Part shown: positions 1-7,006 of the stretch, piece after piece
Layout of the letters: the number at the start of each line of letters is the position of its first letter
Position numbering within the stretch: the stretch's first letter is position 1
Origin: an uncultured Methylobacteriaceae bacterium
Lineage (GTDB): Bacteria; Pseudomonadota; Alphaproteobacteria; Rhizobiales; Beijerinckiaceae
NCBI GenBank assembly: GCA_937872715.1
Contig: CALMTJ010000344.1
Coordinates: forward strand, 1-11,839
DNA: 11,839 bases
Reading direction: 5' to 3'
Program-made: the position numbers and the translations under genes
The notes under the pieces: generated by a model
The model's database searches: none
Told to the model about the DNA's origin: nothing
The model's input: the letters and a program-made list of their open reading frames with translations, nothing else

Positions 1-1993
1 CGTCCGCACCCGTCGGGGCGAGTTTCACGAACAGGCCGGAGCGGGTGACGCCCGAGATCCGCCCCGCGAAGGTTGCGCCGACCTGGTCGGCGAGATGGTG
101 GGCGATGAGGCGGTCGACCGTCTCGCGTTCCGCCGCCATGGCGCGCCGCTCCGCGGCCGAGATCTCCTCGCCGATCCTGGCGAGGCTCTCCGCGCTCGTG
201 CCGGCCGGAAGTCCGTCCTCGCCGAACCCGAAGGACCGGATCAGCGCCCGGTGTACGACAAGATCGGCGTAGCGCCGGATGGGCGAGGTGAAATGGGCGT
301 AGCGCCTGAGGTTCAGACCGAAATGGCCGCCATTCTCGGCCGCGTAGACGGCCTGCGCCTGGGAGCGGAGCACCACCTCGTTGATGAAAGGCGCGTGCGC
401 CGAGTCCGCGAAGGCCCGCAGGATGCCGTTGAAGCGCGCCGGCCTGAGCGCGCCCGCCTTCGGCAGCTTGTGGCCGACTGAGGCCAGCACCTCGCCGAGG
501 GCCCGCATCTTCTCCAGCGAAGGCTCGTCGTGGACGCGATAGATCAGCGGCGACTTCGCCTTCTCCAGCGCTTCCGCGGCCGCGACGTTCGCGGCGATCA
601 TGAACTCCTCGATCAGCCGGTGGGCGTCCAGCCGCTCGGGCACGTGGACGCGGTCGACGCGGCCCTCGCCGTCCAGGACGATCCTGCGCTCGGGAAGGTC
701 GAGAAAGAGCGGGCCGCGGGCGTCCCGCGCCCGGGCGAGCGCGCCGTAGGCGGCCCAGAGCGGTCGCAGCACCGGTTCCAGCAATGGTCCGGTCACGTCG
801 TCCGGCCGCCCGTCGATCGCGGCCTGCGCCTGGCCGTAGGAGAGCTTCGCGGCCGACCGCATCGTGATGCGATGGAAGGAGTGCCGCGTCTTGCGGCCGT
901 CGGCCCCGATCGTGATCCGGACGGCGAGCGCCGGCCGCGCCTCGCCTTGGCGAAGGGAGCAGAGGTCGTTCGAGATGCGCTCGGGCAGCATGGGGACGAC
1001 CCGGTCGGGGAAGTAGACCGAATTTCCGCGCTTCAGCGCCTCCTGGTCGAGCGGCGAGCCCGGCCGGACATAGGCCGCGACATCCGCGATCGCGACCGTC
1101 AGGACGAAGCCGCCGGCGTTCGCCGGGTCGTCGTCCGGGGCGGCGTGGACCGCGTCGTCGTGATCCTTCGCGTCCGGCGGGTCGATGGTGATGAGCGGCA
1201 GGTCGCGCCAATCCTCGCGGCCGGCACCGGTCGCGGGTCTCGCCGCCTCCGCCTCGTCCAGGACGGCCGGCGGGAAGACGTGGGGGATGCGGTGGGCGTG
1301 GATCGCGAGGAGGCTCACCGCCTTCTCGGACGACACGGAGCCCAGCCTCTCGCGCACCTTGGCGACGGGCACGCCGAAGCGGCCGGCCTTCGTCACCGTC
1401 ACGGCCACGAGATCGCCGTCTTCCGCCTCGCCTTCGTGCCCCGGCGGGATGGCGAGCTCGCGCCCGCCGCCCTTCTTCTCGATCGAGACGAGCCGGCCGC
1501 CGCCCGCCGGAAGCGAGCGGTAGACGCCCAGCGTCTCGTGCCGCTCGCGGGGCAGGACCTTGAGGATGCGGGCGCCGTAGCTCCCGCCGTCGGAGGGGAT
1601 CCGGTCGGGGCGCAGCAGCGCCCGGTCGCCGAGGCCCGCGGGCCGCTCGCCCGGGCGGGGCCGCCGGGGCGCGATCACGAGGCGGGGCTTCGGGCCGTCG
1701 CCGTCCCATTCCACGGGCTCGGCGACCAGCTCGCCGTCGCGGTCGCGGCCGGTGATGTCGGCCAGCACCACGGCCGGCAGCTTGCCGACCGTCTTCAGCC
1801 GCCGCCCGTCCCGTGACCGCGTCCCGTCGGCTTCGAGATCGCGCAGCGTGTCCTTCAGCCAGGACCGGTCCGCGATGCCGAACGCGCGGGCGATCTCGCG
1901 CTTCCCGACCTTCCCGGGCGCGTTCGCCACGAACCGGGCGATCTCCTCGCGGGACGGGATGGCGCTCGGGGCGCTACGATGTGCCTTGGCCAA
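1..1993 (-). CDS. rnr: Ribonuclease R (3'-5' exoribonuclease), C-terminus cut by the window edge
   Basis: Processive 3'-5' hydrolytic exoribonuclease of the RNase II/R family, which degrades structured RNA in the cytoplasm. About 664 codons are present. An N-terminal winged-helix-like segment (residues about 8-65, with SREEIARFVANAPGKVGKRE) is followed by OB/cold-shock-like domains to about residue 250. The RNB catalytic domain carries ITIDPPDAKDHDDAV near residue 270, which holds the D-x5-D-x-D-D metal-binding aspartates of the family. FTSPIRRYADLVVH lies near residue 570. An S1 domain begins around residue 640 (ISGVTRSGLFVKLAP) and runs off the edge; full-length relatives are usually about 750-800 residues. 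The start is uncertain. TTG at 1993 gives LAKAHRSAP and leaves 43 bases after the VWA stop. An in-frame GTG at 2062 would overlap that gene, and neither has a clear ribosome-binding site. Position and strand suggest cotranscription with the VWA gene. Function is secure; the start is not. Confidence 0.93.
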   Translation of the reverse strand, partial: MAKAHRSAPSAIPSREEIARFVANAPGKVGKREIARAFGIADRSWLKDTLRDLEADGTRSRDGRRLKTVGKLPAVVLADITGRDRDGELVAEPVEWDGDGPKPRLVIAPRRPRPGERPAGLGDRALLRPDRIPSDGGSYGARILKVLPRERHETLGVYRSLPAGGGRLVSIEKKGGGRELAIPPGHEGEAEDGDLVAVTVTKAGRFGVPVAKVRERLGSVSSEKAVSLLAIHAHRIPHVFPPAVLDEAEAARPATGAGREDWRDLPLITIDPPDAKDHDDAVHAAPDDDPANAGGFVLTVAIADVAAYVRPGSPLDQEALKRGNSVYFPDRVVPMLPERISNDLCSLRQGEARPALAVRITIGADGRKTRHSFHRITMRSAAKLSYGQAQAAIDGRPDDVTGPLLEPVLRPLWAAYGALARARDARGPLFLDLPERRIVLDGEGRVDRVHVPERLDAHRLIEEFMIAANVAAAEALEKAKSPLIYRVHDEPSLEKMRALGEVLASVGHKLPKAGALRPARFNGILRAFADSAHAPFINEVVLRSQAQAVYAAENGGHFGLNLRRYAHFTSPIRRYADLVVHRALIRSFGFGEDGLPAGTSAESLARIGEEISAAERRAMAAERETVDRLIAHHLADQVGATFAGRISGVTRSGLFVKLAPTGAD

Positions 1994-2036
1994 TATCAGC
2001 CGGAGATGGGCGGCGAACGGCGGCTCGGCAAGGTTC

Positions 2037-3212
2037 TCACCGCACGAGCTCCCGCATCGCACCGTCGAGCCCCTCGATATTCAGCGGGAACATGCGGCCG
2101 CCGAAGATGCGGCGGACCATCTCCAGCGATTGCGTGTAGCCCCACTGAGCCTTCGGCAGCGGCGTCAGCCACACGGATTTCGGGAAATGGGCAAGCACCC
2201 GCTCCATCCAGACCTGGCCCGATTCCTCGTTCCAGTGCTCGACCGAGCCCCCCGGCATCGCGACCTCGTAGGGGCTCATCGCGGCGTCGCCCACGAACAC
2301 GGCCCGGTAGTCGGACGGATAGGTGCGGATGACGTCGAGCGTCGGGATCGTGTCGGTCGCGCGGCGCCGGTTCTCCTTCCAGACGCGCTCGTAGACGCAG
2401 TTGTGAAAGTAGAAATGCTCGAAATGCTTGAACTCGAGCCGGGCCGCCGAGAACAGCTCGGCCGCCTTCTCGATGTGCCAGTCCATGGAGCCGCCGACAT
2501 CCAGGAAGAGCAGCACCTTCACGGCGTTGCGGCGCTCGGGCCTGAGCTTCACGTCGAGCCAGCCCACCCTGGCGGTCTCGCGGACCGTGCCGTCGAGGTC
2601 GAGCTCCTCGGCCGCGCCCGTGCGGGCGAAGCGCCGCAGGCGCCGGAGCGCGACCCGCATGTTGCGGATTCCGAGCTCGACCTCGTCGTCGTAATCCCTG
2701 AACTCGCGCTTGTCCCACACCTTCACGGCCCGGAAATTCCGGTTCCCGTCCTGCCCGATGCGGATGCCTTCCGGGTTGTAGCCGTAGGCGCCGTAGGGCG
2801 ACGTCCCGCCGGTGCCGATCCATTTCGAGCCGCCCTGGTGGCGGCCCTTCTGTTCCTTCAGCCGCTCCTTCAGCGTTTCAAGGAGCTTGTCCCAGCCCAT
2901 CGCCTCGATCTGCTTCTTCTCCTCGTCCGTGAGGTATTTCTCCGCGATCTTGCGCAGCCATTCCTCCGGGATCTCGGCCTTCTCGAGCGCCTGCGCCAGG
3001 GTCTCGAGCCCCTTGAACACTCGGCCGAAGACGCGGTCGAACTTGTCGAGGTTGCGCTCGTCCTTCACGAGGCAGGCGCGGGCGAGGTAGTAGAAATCGT
3101 CGACGCGCTTCGCCGGAAGGTCGCGGTTCATCGCGTCCAGCAGCGTCAGGTATTCCCGCAAGCTGACCGGCACCTTGGCGGCCCGGAGCTCGGTGAAGAG
3201 GTTGAGGAGCAT
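2037..3212 (-). CDS. VWA-domain protein of the CoxE-like family (COG3552 type)
   Basis: A 391-residue cytoplasmic protein with no signal peptide or membrane span. Residues 1-120 are a charged helical region. Residues about 128-155 form a Gly/Tyr-rich stretch (IGTGGTSPYGAYGYNPEG) typical of this family. The C-terminal half is a von Willebrand factor A-like domain starting at VKVLLFLDVGGSMD. The metal-binding motif there reads D238-x-G-x-S242 rather than the classic DxSxS; from memory this is usual in CoxE-like proteins. A second acidic position is VGDAAMS (D309). Family members commonly pair with MoxR-type AAA+ ATPases in chaperone-like or metal-insertion roles, but no MoxR gene lies in this window. 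The actual substrate is unknown. The ATG at 3212 begins MLLNLFTELR and lacks a strong ribosome-binding site. The gene is probably cotranscribed with rnr, 43 bases downstream. Confidence 0.9.
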   Translation of the reverse strand: MLLNLFTELRAAKVPVSLREYLTLLDAMNRDLPAKRVDDFYYLARACLVKDERNLDKFDRVFGRVFKGLETLAQALEKAEIPEEWLRKIAEKYLTDEEKKQIEAMGWDKLLETLKERLKEQKGRHQGGSKWIGTGGTSPYGAYGYNPEGIRIGQDGNRNFRAVKVWDKREFRDYDDEVELGIRNMRVALRRLRRFARTGAAEELDLDGTVRETARVGWLDVKLRPERRNAVKVLLFLDVGGSMDWHIEKAAELFSAARLEFKHFEHFYFHNCVYERVWKENRRRATDTIPTLDVIRTYPSDYRAVFVGDAAMSPYEVAMPGGSVEHWNEESGQVWMERVLAHFPKSVWLTPLPKAQWGYTQSLEMVRRIFGGRMFPLNIEGLDGAMRELVR

Positions 3213-3290
3213 CGGCCGACATTAGCAGCCCTGCCCGACGCGCCTCAATCACCAACTCGTTCCCGCGAAGGGGAGGGCAGCGCCGGCCGG

Positions 3291-3962
3291 TCAGCCGCGA
3301 GCCGCCAGCCACACCACGTGGCGCGAGCCGCGCTTCCCGCGATCGGCCTTCACCCGGTGTTCCGTCACCGCGAACCCGACGCGCCGCAGGCGGGCCGCGA
3401 AGGCGTCGTCGGGGACCGCCGACCAGACGGCCAGGACGCCTCCCGAACGCAGGGCGGCCCGGAGGGAGCCGAGCCCCGCCGGGCCGTAGAGGGCGTCGTT
3501 GGACGGCACGGTGAAGGCCTCGGGCCCGTTATCGACGTCGAGGAGGATGGCGTCGTAGGCGCCCCGCGCTCCGGTCACGAGCCGGGCGACGTCGCCCAGG
3601 CGGACCGCGACCCGCGGGTCCGCGAGGCATCCGCCGAAGATCTCGGCCAGCGGACCCTCCGCCCAATCGACGACGGCCGGCACGAGCTCGGCCACGGTGA
3701 TTCGGGCCGCCGGGCCGAAACAGGCGAGGGCCGCCCGCAGGGTGAAGCCGAGCCCGAGCCCTCCGATCAGCACGGCCGGGGCGGCTCGCCCGGACAGGCG
3801 GGCGGCGGCGAGACGCGCCATGGCCTCTTCCGAGCCGGACAGCCGGGAATTCATGAGCTCGTTGCCGGCGAGCCGGACGGAGATCTCCTGCCCGCGCCGC
3901 ATGAGCTTGAGCTCGCCGCCGCCCGGGATGGCGGCCGTGTCGAGGTGGATCCAGGGGACCAT
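3291..3962 (-). CDS. Spermidine-synthase-fold / class I SAM-dependent methyltransferase-like protein
   Basis: A 223-residue cytoplasmic protein with a Rossmann SAM-binding core. Motif I is VLIGGLGLGFTLR (residues 64-76). The acidic end of strand 2 is ITVAELVPAVVDWAEG (E92). DPRVAVRLGD (D124) and YDAILLDVDNGPEAF (residues 136-150) follow, and then LRSGGVLAVWS. This order matches SpeE-like proteins. The spermidine-synthase catalytic signature (roughly D-x-x-D-P) is replaced by LDVDNGPE, and the usual N-terminal beta-domain is short, so polyamine synthesis is unlikely and the substrate is unknown. I chose the ATG at 3962 (MVPWIHLDT), which has GGAG a few bases upstream. The longer frame to 4235 has low-complexity Arg/Ala/Pro sequence and would run antisense to the small gene at 4138. 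The stop is 78 bases before the VWA start, so a shared minus-strand transcript is possible. Confidence 0.82.
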   Translation of the reverse strand: MVPWIHLDTAAIPGGGELKLMRRGQEISVRLAGNELMNSRLSGSEEAMARLAAARLSGRAAPAVLIGGLGLGFTLRAALACFGPAARITVAELVPAVVDWAEGPLAEIFGGCLADPRVAVRLGDVARLVTGARGAYDAILLDVDNGPEAFTVPSNDALYGPAGLGSLRAALRSGGVLAVWSAVPDDAFAARLRRVGFAVTEHRVKADRGKRGSRHVVWLAARG

Positions 3963-4029
3963 GCGCTCCGCCGGCGGTCGCGCCGCGATCATCGGCGGGC
4001 GCCGCGGCGAGATAGCGCGGCGTCCCGGC

Positions 4030-4049
4030 CGCCGCCAGCTACGGCGGCG
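4030..4049. other. GC-rich inverted repeat between divergent genes
   Basis: Arms at 4030-4036 and 4043-4049 pair perfectly over 7 bp around a 6-base loop. They lie in the 175-base spacer between the minus-strand gene starting at 3962 and the plus-strand gene starting at 4138. It could be a leader hairpin or an operator, but GC richness alone makes such repeats common. I see no convincing -35/-10 pair here. Confidence 0.3.
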
Positions 4050-4137
4050 CCGCGCCGCGCCCGACTTGCCCCGAAGTTGCGCTCCTACCGCCCGAAGGCG
4101 GCGGATCCCCTCCCGCCGTCCCGAAACGGGGCGAGTC

Positions 4138-4350
4138 ATGGTCCAGAAACACCTCCACCCGGTCCTCGCCGTCCCTGAAATGGACGGCCGGCCCGCCGCG
4201 GTTCGGTCCGGGTCCGCCCGCGACCTGTCCGGCATGTTCCGCGCCTTCGCGCCGGCGATCCTCGTCGCGGCGGGCGTCGGGGCGACCCTCGCCTGGATCG
4301 CCTTTCTCGGCTGGACGGCGTTCGGGGTGCTCCGCTGGGCGCTCGGCTAG
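4138..4350 (+). CDS. Small single-span membrane protein, unknown function
   Basis: A 70-residue protein. Residues 1-34 are hydrophilic and contain no recognisable motif. Residues about 38-68 are strongly hydrophobic (FAPAILVAAGVGATLAWIAF onward) and would form one long transmembrane helix, or a tight hairpin at most. I chose the ATG at 4138 because a G-rich tract (ggggcgag) precedes it by a few bases. An internal ATG at 4234 (MFRAFAPAI) would leave only the hydrophobic part. The frame is also open far upstream, but that extension is antisense to the spermidine-synthase-like gene and has shadow-like composition. It is divergent from that gene and is followed by a hairpin. I do not recognise the family. 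The coherent membrane segment and position between two transcription units support a real gene, with moderate confidence. Confidence 0.55.
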   Translation: MVQKHLHPVLAVPEMDGRPAAVRSGSARDLSGMFRAFAPAILVAAGVGATLAWIAFLGWTAFGVLRWALG

Positions 4351-4352
4351 CT

Positions 4353-4366
4353 GGCCGGCACCGGCC
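4353..4366 (+). terminator. Terminator-like hairpin after the small membrane protein gene
   Basis: A perfect GC inverted repeat (GGCCGG, 2 bases, CCGGCC) begins two bases after the stop at 4350. With a four-base loop the stem is 5 bp. No T tract follows, so it is either a weak terminator or a coincidence of GC content. Confidence 0.35.
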
Positions 4367-4389
4367 GCGACGCCGCGCGTCCGGCCGGG

Positions 4390-4418
4390 TTGCGAAGCGC
4401 GAGCGGCTCGGCTCTAAC
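4390..4418 (+). promoter_or_regulatory. Candidate housekeeping sigma promoter for kdsD
   Basis: TTGCGA (4390-4395), a 17-base spacer and TCTAAC (4413-4418) match the sigma-70-type pattern at 4 of 6 positions in each box with ideal spacing. Transcription would start near 4425, about 20 bases before the GTG start of kdsD and downstream of the hairpin that closes the previous gene. This is a sequence match only. Confidence 0.5.
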
Positions 4419-4445
4419 CCGGCACGTTCGGTCGGGAATCGTCGG

Positions 4446-5471
4446 GTGTCGCGGATGCTGGTCGTGGACGCGGAAGGTGCCGCGGATCGGAACACGGAGC
4501 TGGGCGTGAGCCTCGCCCGCGAGGCGGGGCTGCGGACGCTGCGGCTGGAGGTCGCGGCGCTGGACAGCCTCGCGGCCGCGCTCGGATCCGAGCTCGGGCA
4601 CGCGTTCGAGGCGGCCGTCGAGCTGATCCGCAACGCGCGCGGGCGCCTGATCGTCTCCGGCATCGGCAAGAGCGGGCATATCGGCCGCAAGATCGCCGCC
4701 ACCCTCGCCTCGACCGGCACGCCCGCCTATTTCGTCCACGCCTCGGAGGCCAGCCACGGCGACCTCGGCATGATCACCTCGGCCGACGTGATCCTGGCGC
4801 TGTCCTGGTCCGGCGAGACGACCGAGCTCGGCGACATCATCGCGTTCTCCCGCCGCTTCTCGGTCTCGCTGATCGCGATCACGTCCCAGCCCGACAGCAC
4901 GCTCGGCACGGCCGCGGACATCGTGCTCGCCCTGCCGCGGGTGAAGGAGGCGTGCCCGCACGACCTCGCGCCGACCTCCTCCAGCCTCATCCAGCTCGCG
5001 CTCGGGGACGCGCTCGCCATCGCGCTGATCGAGAGCCGCGGCTTCACGGCCAGCGATTTCGGCACCTACCATCCCGGCGGGCGGCTCGCGGCCAGGCTGA
5101 AGAGCGCCGGGCAGGTGATGCATGTCGGCGACGAGATGCCTCTCGTTCCCGAAGGCACCCCCATGTCGGAGGTGCTGCTGGTCTTCGCGGGCAAGCGGTT
5201 CGGCTGCGTCGGCGTGCTCGGCCCGCAGGGGCGGCTGACGGGCATCGTCACGGACGGCGATCTCCGGCGGCACATGGACGAGGTGATCCTCGGCAAGAGC
5301 GTTGAAGCGCTCATGACGCCCGATCCCATCACGGTCGCCCCCAAGGTGCTGGCGAGCTCGGCGCTCGAGATGATGAACCGGATGCGGATCACCGCCCTGT
5401 TCGTGGTCGAGGACGGCCGGCCGGTCGGCATCGTTCACATGCACGACCTCCTCCGCGACGGCGTGGCGTGA
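4446..5471 (+). CDS. kdsD: Arabinose-5-phosphate isomerase (KpsF/GutQ family), SIS plus two CBS domains
   Basis: Converts D-ribulose 5-phosphate to D-arabinose 5-phosphate, the first step of KDO synthesis for lipopolysaccharide, in the cytoplasm. The protein has 341 residues. An N-terminal SIS domain (about 50-205) contains SGIGKSGHIGRKIA and LSWSGETTELGD. Two CBS domains follow (about 222-280 and 288-341; TGIVTDGDLRRHM and VGIVHMHDLL). Lys75, Glu127, Glu168 and His209 align, at a constant offset of 16, with the Lys-Glu-Glu-His catalytic set reported for E. coli KdsD, so the enzyme looks intact. The CBS pair may bind a regulatory ligand. GTG at 4446 gives the longest form; ATG at 4455 is an alternative, and neither has a strong ribosome-binding site. 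A candidate promoter lies just upstream and a terminator-like hairpin just downstream, so the gene may be monocistronic. Confidence 0.94.
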   Translation: MSRMLVVDAEGAADRNTELGVSLAREAGLRTLRLEVAALDSLAAALGSELGHAFEAAVELIRNARGRLIVSGIGKSGHIGRKIAATLASTGTPAYFVHASEASHGDLGMITSADVILALSWSGETTELGDIIAFSRRFSVSLIAITSQPDSTLGTAADIVLALPRVKEACPHDLAPTSSSLIQLALGDALAIALIESRGFTASDFGTYHPGGRLAARLKSAGQVMHVGDEMPLVPEGTPMSEVLLVFAGKRFGCVGVLGPQGRLTGIVTDGDLRRHMDEVILGKSVEALMTPDPITVAPKVLASSALEMMNRMRITALFVVEDGRPVGIVHMHDLLRDGVA

Positions 5472-5485
5472 GCTGAGACTCCGCC

Positions 5486-5507
5486 GGACGAGGCCCCGGC
5501 CTCGTCC
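5486..5507 (+). terminator. Terminator-like hairpin after kdsD
   Basis: A perfect 9-bp stem (GGACGAGGC pairing with GCCTCGTCC) closes a four-base loop, starting 14 bases after the kdsD stop. There is no T run, as is common in very GC-rich genomes. It would separate kdsD from the exporter gene 22 bases further on, or attenuate read-through into it. Confidence 0.6.
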
Positions 5508-5528
5508 TCCCGGTCGAACGGCGCGTCC

Positions 5529-6389
5529 TTGAACCGCCCGGTCATCGACGGCGTGATCGCCATCGCGCTCCTGTCGGTCATGGACGCGATCATCAAGAAG
5601 CTCGTCGCGACCATCCCCGTCCTCGAGGTGGCGTTCCTGCGCTACGGCGTCGGCTCCGTCGCGATGACGGCCGTGCTCGCGGCGACGCGGCCGGGCTGGC
5701 CGAGAGCGGAGACCGTGAGGGCCAACGCCCTCCGGGCGATCCTCGTCGTGGTGGCGGCCGTTGCCTTCTTCTACGCGCTCGGCGTGCTGCCGCTCGCCGA
5801 GACGCTGATCCTGTCCTTCGTCTCGCCCCTATTCACGGCCCTCCTCGCGACCGCCCTGCTGGGCGAGCGGCTTCGCTTGCGGACGCTCGGGGCCATCGCG
5901 GCGGGCTTCGCCGGCGTGCTCGTCATCGTCGGCGGGAAGGGCGGCCTTCCGGGCTCGGCCCGGCCGGGCGCCGCGTTTCCGCTCCTCGGGATCGGCGCCG
6001 TCCTGCTCTCGGCCGTCGCCTATTCCGCCTCCAACGTGCTGCTCCGGGCGCGGGCGCAGCGCGACCCTGTGCTCCACATCGTCCTGATCCAGAACATCGC
6101 GCCCGCTGCCATCCTGGCCGGGCCGGCCTCGTTGAACTGGGCGGCGCCGACCGGACGCGAAGCGCTGCTGACCCTTGCGGTCGGGCTGCTCGGGGTGAGC
6201 GGCCATCTCCTCCTCGCCCGCGCCTACGCGAATGCCGAGGCCTCGCGCCTCGCCCCGCTCGACTACACGGCGCTGATCTGGGCCGCCGGGATCGGCTTCC
6301 TCGTCTACGCGGAGGTGCCGGCCCCTTCCGCCATCCTGGGGGCGGGGCTGATCGGGGCCGGCGCGTGGGTCGGCTCCCGCCGCGGCTGA
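5529..6389 (+). CDS. EamA/DMT-superfamily transporter (10 membrane spans)
   Basis: A 286-residue inner-membrane protein with two tandem EamA-type halves (about 5-135 and 150-284) and roughly ten hydrophobic helices. Family-like features include LEVAFLRYGVGSVAM after the first helix, FFYALGVLPLAETLILSFVSPLFTALLA around residues 78-105, LLGERLRLRTLGAIAAGFAGVLVIV closing the first half, and LLARAYANAEASRLAPLDYTALIWA in the second half. Members export amino acids, metabolites or drugs; the substrate cannot be read from the sequence. TTG at 5529 (LNRPVIDGVI) is the only start that keeps the whole first helix, because the frame has no other start codon after the kdsD stop. It lacks a clear ribosome-binding site. 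GTG at 5553 or ATG at 5580 would shorten helix 1. Confidence 0.9.
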   Translation: MNRPVIDGVIAIALLSVMDAIIKKLVATIPVLEVAFLRYGVGSVAMTAVLAATRPGWPRAETVRANALRAILVVVAAVAFFYALGVLPLAETLILSFVSPLFTALLATALLGERLRLRTLGAIAAGFAGVLVIVGGKGGLPGSARPGAAFPLLGIGAVLLSAVAYSASNVLLRARAQRDPVLHIVLIQNIAPAAILAGPASLNWAAPTGREALLTLAVGLLGVSGHLLLARAYANAEASRLAPLDYTALIWAAGIGFLVYAEVPAPSAILGAGLIGAGAWVGSRRG

Positions 6390-6410
6390 GCGGCCTGCGG
6401 CAGGACGTCG

Positions 6411-6794
6411 TCAGGCGGGATGGACGAGGCCCACCCCCTGCAGGATCGCGGCCTGGGCCAGCATGACGAGGAGCCAATGGGCGCAGTTCGCGACCGTGGC
6501 CCGAGCCGGCAGGCGTTCGCCGACCTGCGTCACGAGAAGCGTCGGCAGCACGAACCCGATCCAGATCACGACGGCGCTGGTGAGCGCCATCGTCCAGGGA
6601 CCGGCCGCCTGCTCGGGCGCGAGGATCAGCGCCCCGGCCAGGATGCAGGCGAGCCAGGCTTCGGCCACGAGGGCCGTTGCGGCGAGACCGGCCGTCGGCC
6701 TGGCGCCCCGTAGGGGAAGATACAGGAGGCCGATCCCGAGTCCGGCCAGCGTCGCCGCGCCGATCGGAAGCATGTTCGTCACGATGTAGTTCAT
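6411..6794 (-). CDS. DUF1761-like small integral membrane protein
   Basis: A 127-residue protein with four predicted membrane helices (about 7-28, 36-58, 68-90 and 104-125). The C-terminal part, IGFVLPTLLVTQVGERLP followed by NCAHWLLVMLAQAAIL, resembles DUF1761 proteins, which share a GF-x-x-x-x-LL region and a last helix ending in AIL. The biochemical role of the family is unknown to me. The ATG at 6794 gives MNYIVTNMLPIG and is the natural start. The gene converges on the exporter gene with 21 bases between stops, where only a weak 4-bp hairpin (CCTG-CGG-CAGG) is visible. It is divergent from the CHR transporter genes, so the two units share the 6795-7006 spacer. Confidence 0.72.
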   Translation of the reverse strand: MNYIVTNMLPIGAATLAGLGIGLLYLPLRGARPTAGLAATALVAEAWLACILAGALILAPEQAAGPWTMALTSAVVIWIGFVLPTLLVTQVGERLPARATVANCAHWLLVMLAQAAILQGVGLVHPA

Positions 6795-6846
6795 CGAATC
6801 GGCTCCGCTCCACCCATCCGGGTCCGGGCCGTCAACGCGGGTCCGT

Positions 6847-6914
6847 GGCCCGTGCTCCGTGCTCCATCTCCCGTCCTGCCCGCCCGCGCCACTCGACGGA
6901 CGGCCCGTGCTCCG
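6847..6914. repeat. Pair of 13-bp direct repeats in the divergent spacer
   Basis: The 13-mer GGCCCGTGCTCCG occurs at 6847-6859 and again at 6902-6914, start to start 55 bp apart. A further partial copy (CGTGCTCC) follows the first one directly. They lie between the DUF1761 gene and the CHR transporter. They could be regulator sites or leftovers of a local duplication. Confidence 0.4.
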
Positions 6915-6942
6915 CCATTGCTGGCGGCGTGATGGTCCGGCC

Positions 6943-6954
6943 GACCGGCCGGTC
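6943..6954. promoter_or_regulatory. 12-bp perfect palindrome upstream of the CHR transporter
   Basis: GACCGGCCGGTC reads identically on both strands and sits 52 bases before the ATG at 7007, where an operator for a dimeric repressor could lie. The bases on each side extend the dyad imperfectly (GGTCCGGC / GCCGGTCC). It is GC-only apart from one A/T pair, so chance is a real alternative. No regulator gene is nearby. Confidence 0.3.
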
Positions 6955-7006
6955 CTCGCCCCGCGGCTTCTCCGGCGCGCGGGACGGATCTGACGGGGAG
7001 GGCCGG

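Noticed and set aside
530..4178. Long plus-strand open frames (428 and 808 codons) over the left third
   Set aside because: They are antisense to rnr, the VWA gene and the spermidine-synthase-like gene. Their products are Arg/Pro/Ala-rich with no domain, while the minus-strand readings have clear family motifs.
3963..4235. N-terminal extension of the spermidine-synthase-like protein to 4235
   Set aside because: The added 91 residues are low-complexity, antisense to the small membrane gene, and precede the motif-like start MVPWIHLDT, which has its own GGAG.
4347..5444. 365-codon minus-strand frame opposite kdsD
   Set aside because: It is the GC-driven shadow of kdsD; the composition is charged and repetitive and no motif is visible.
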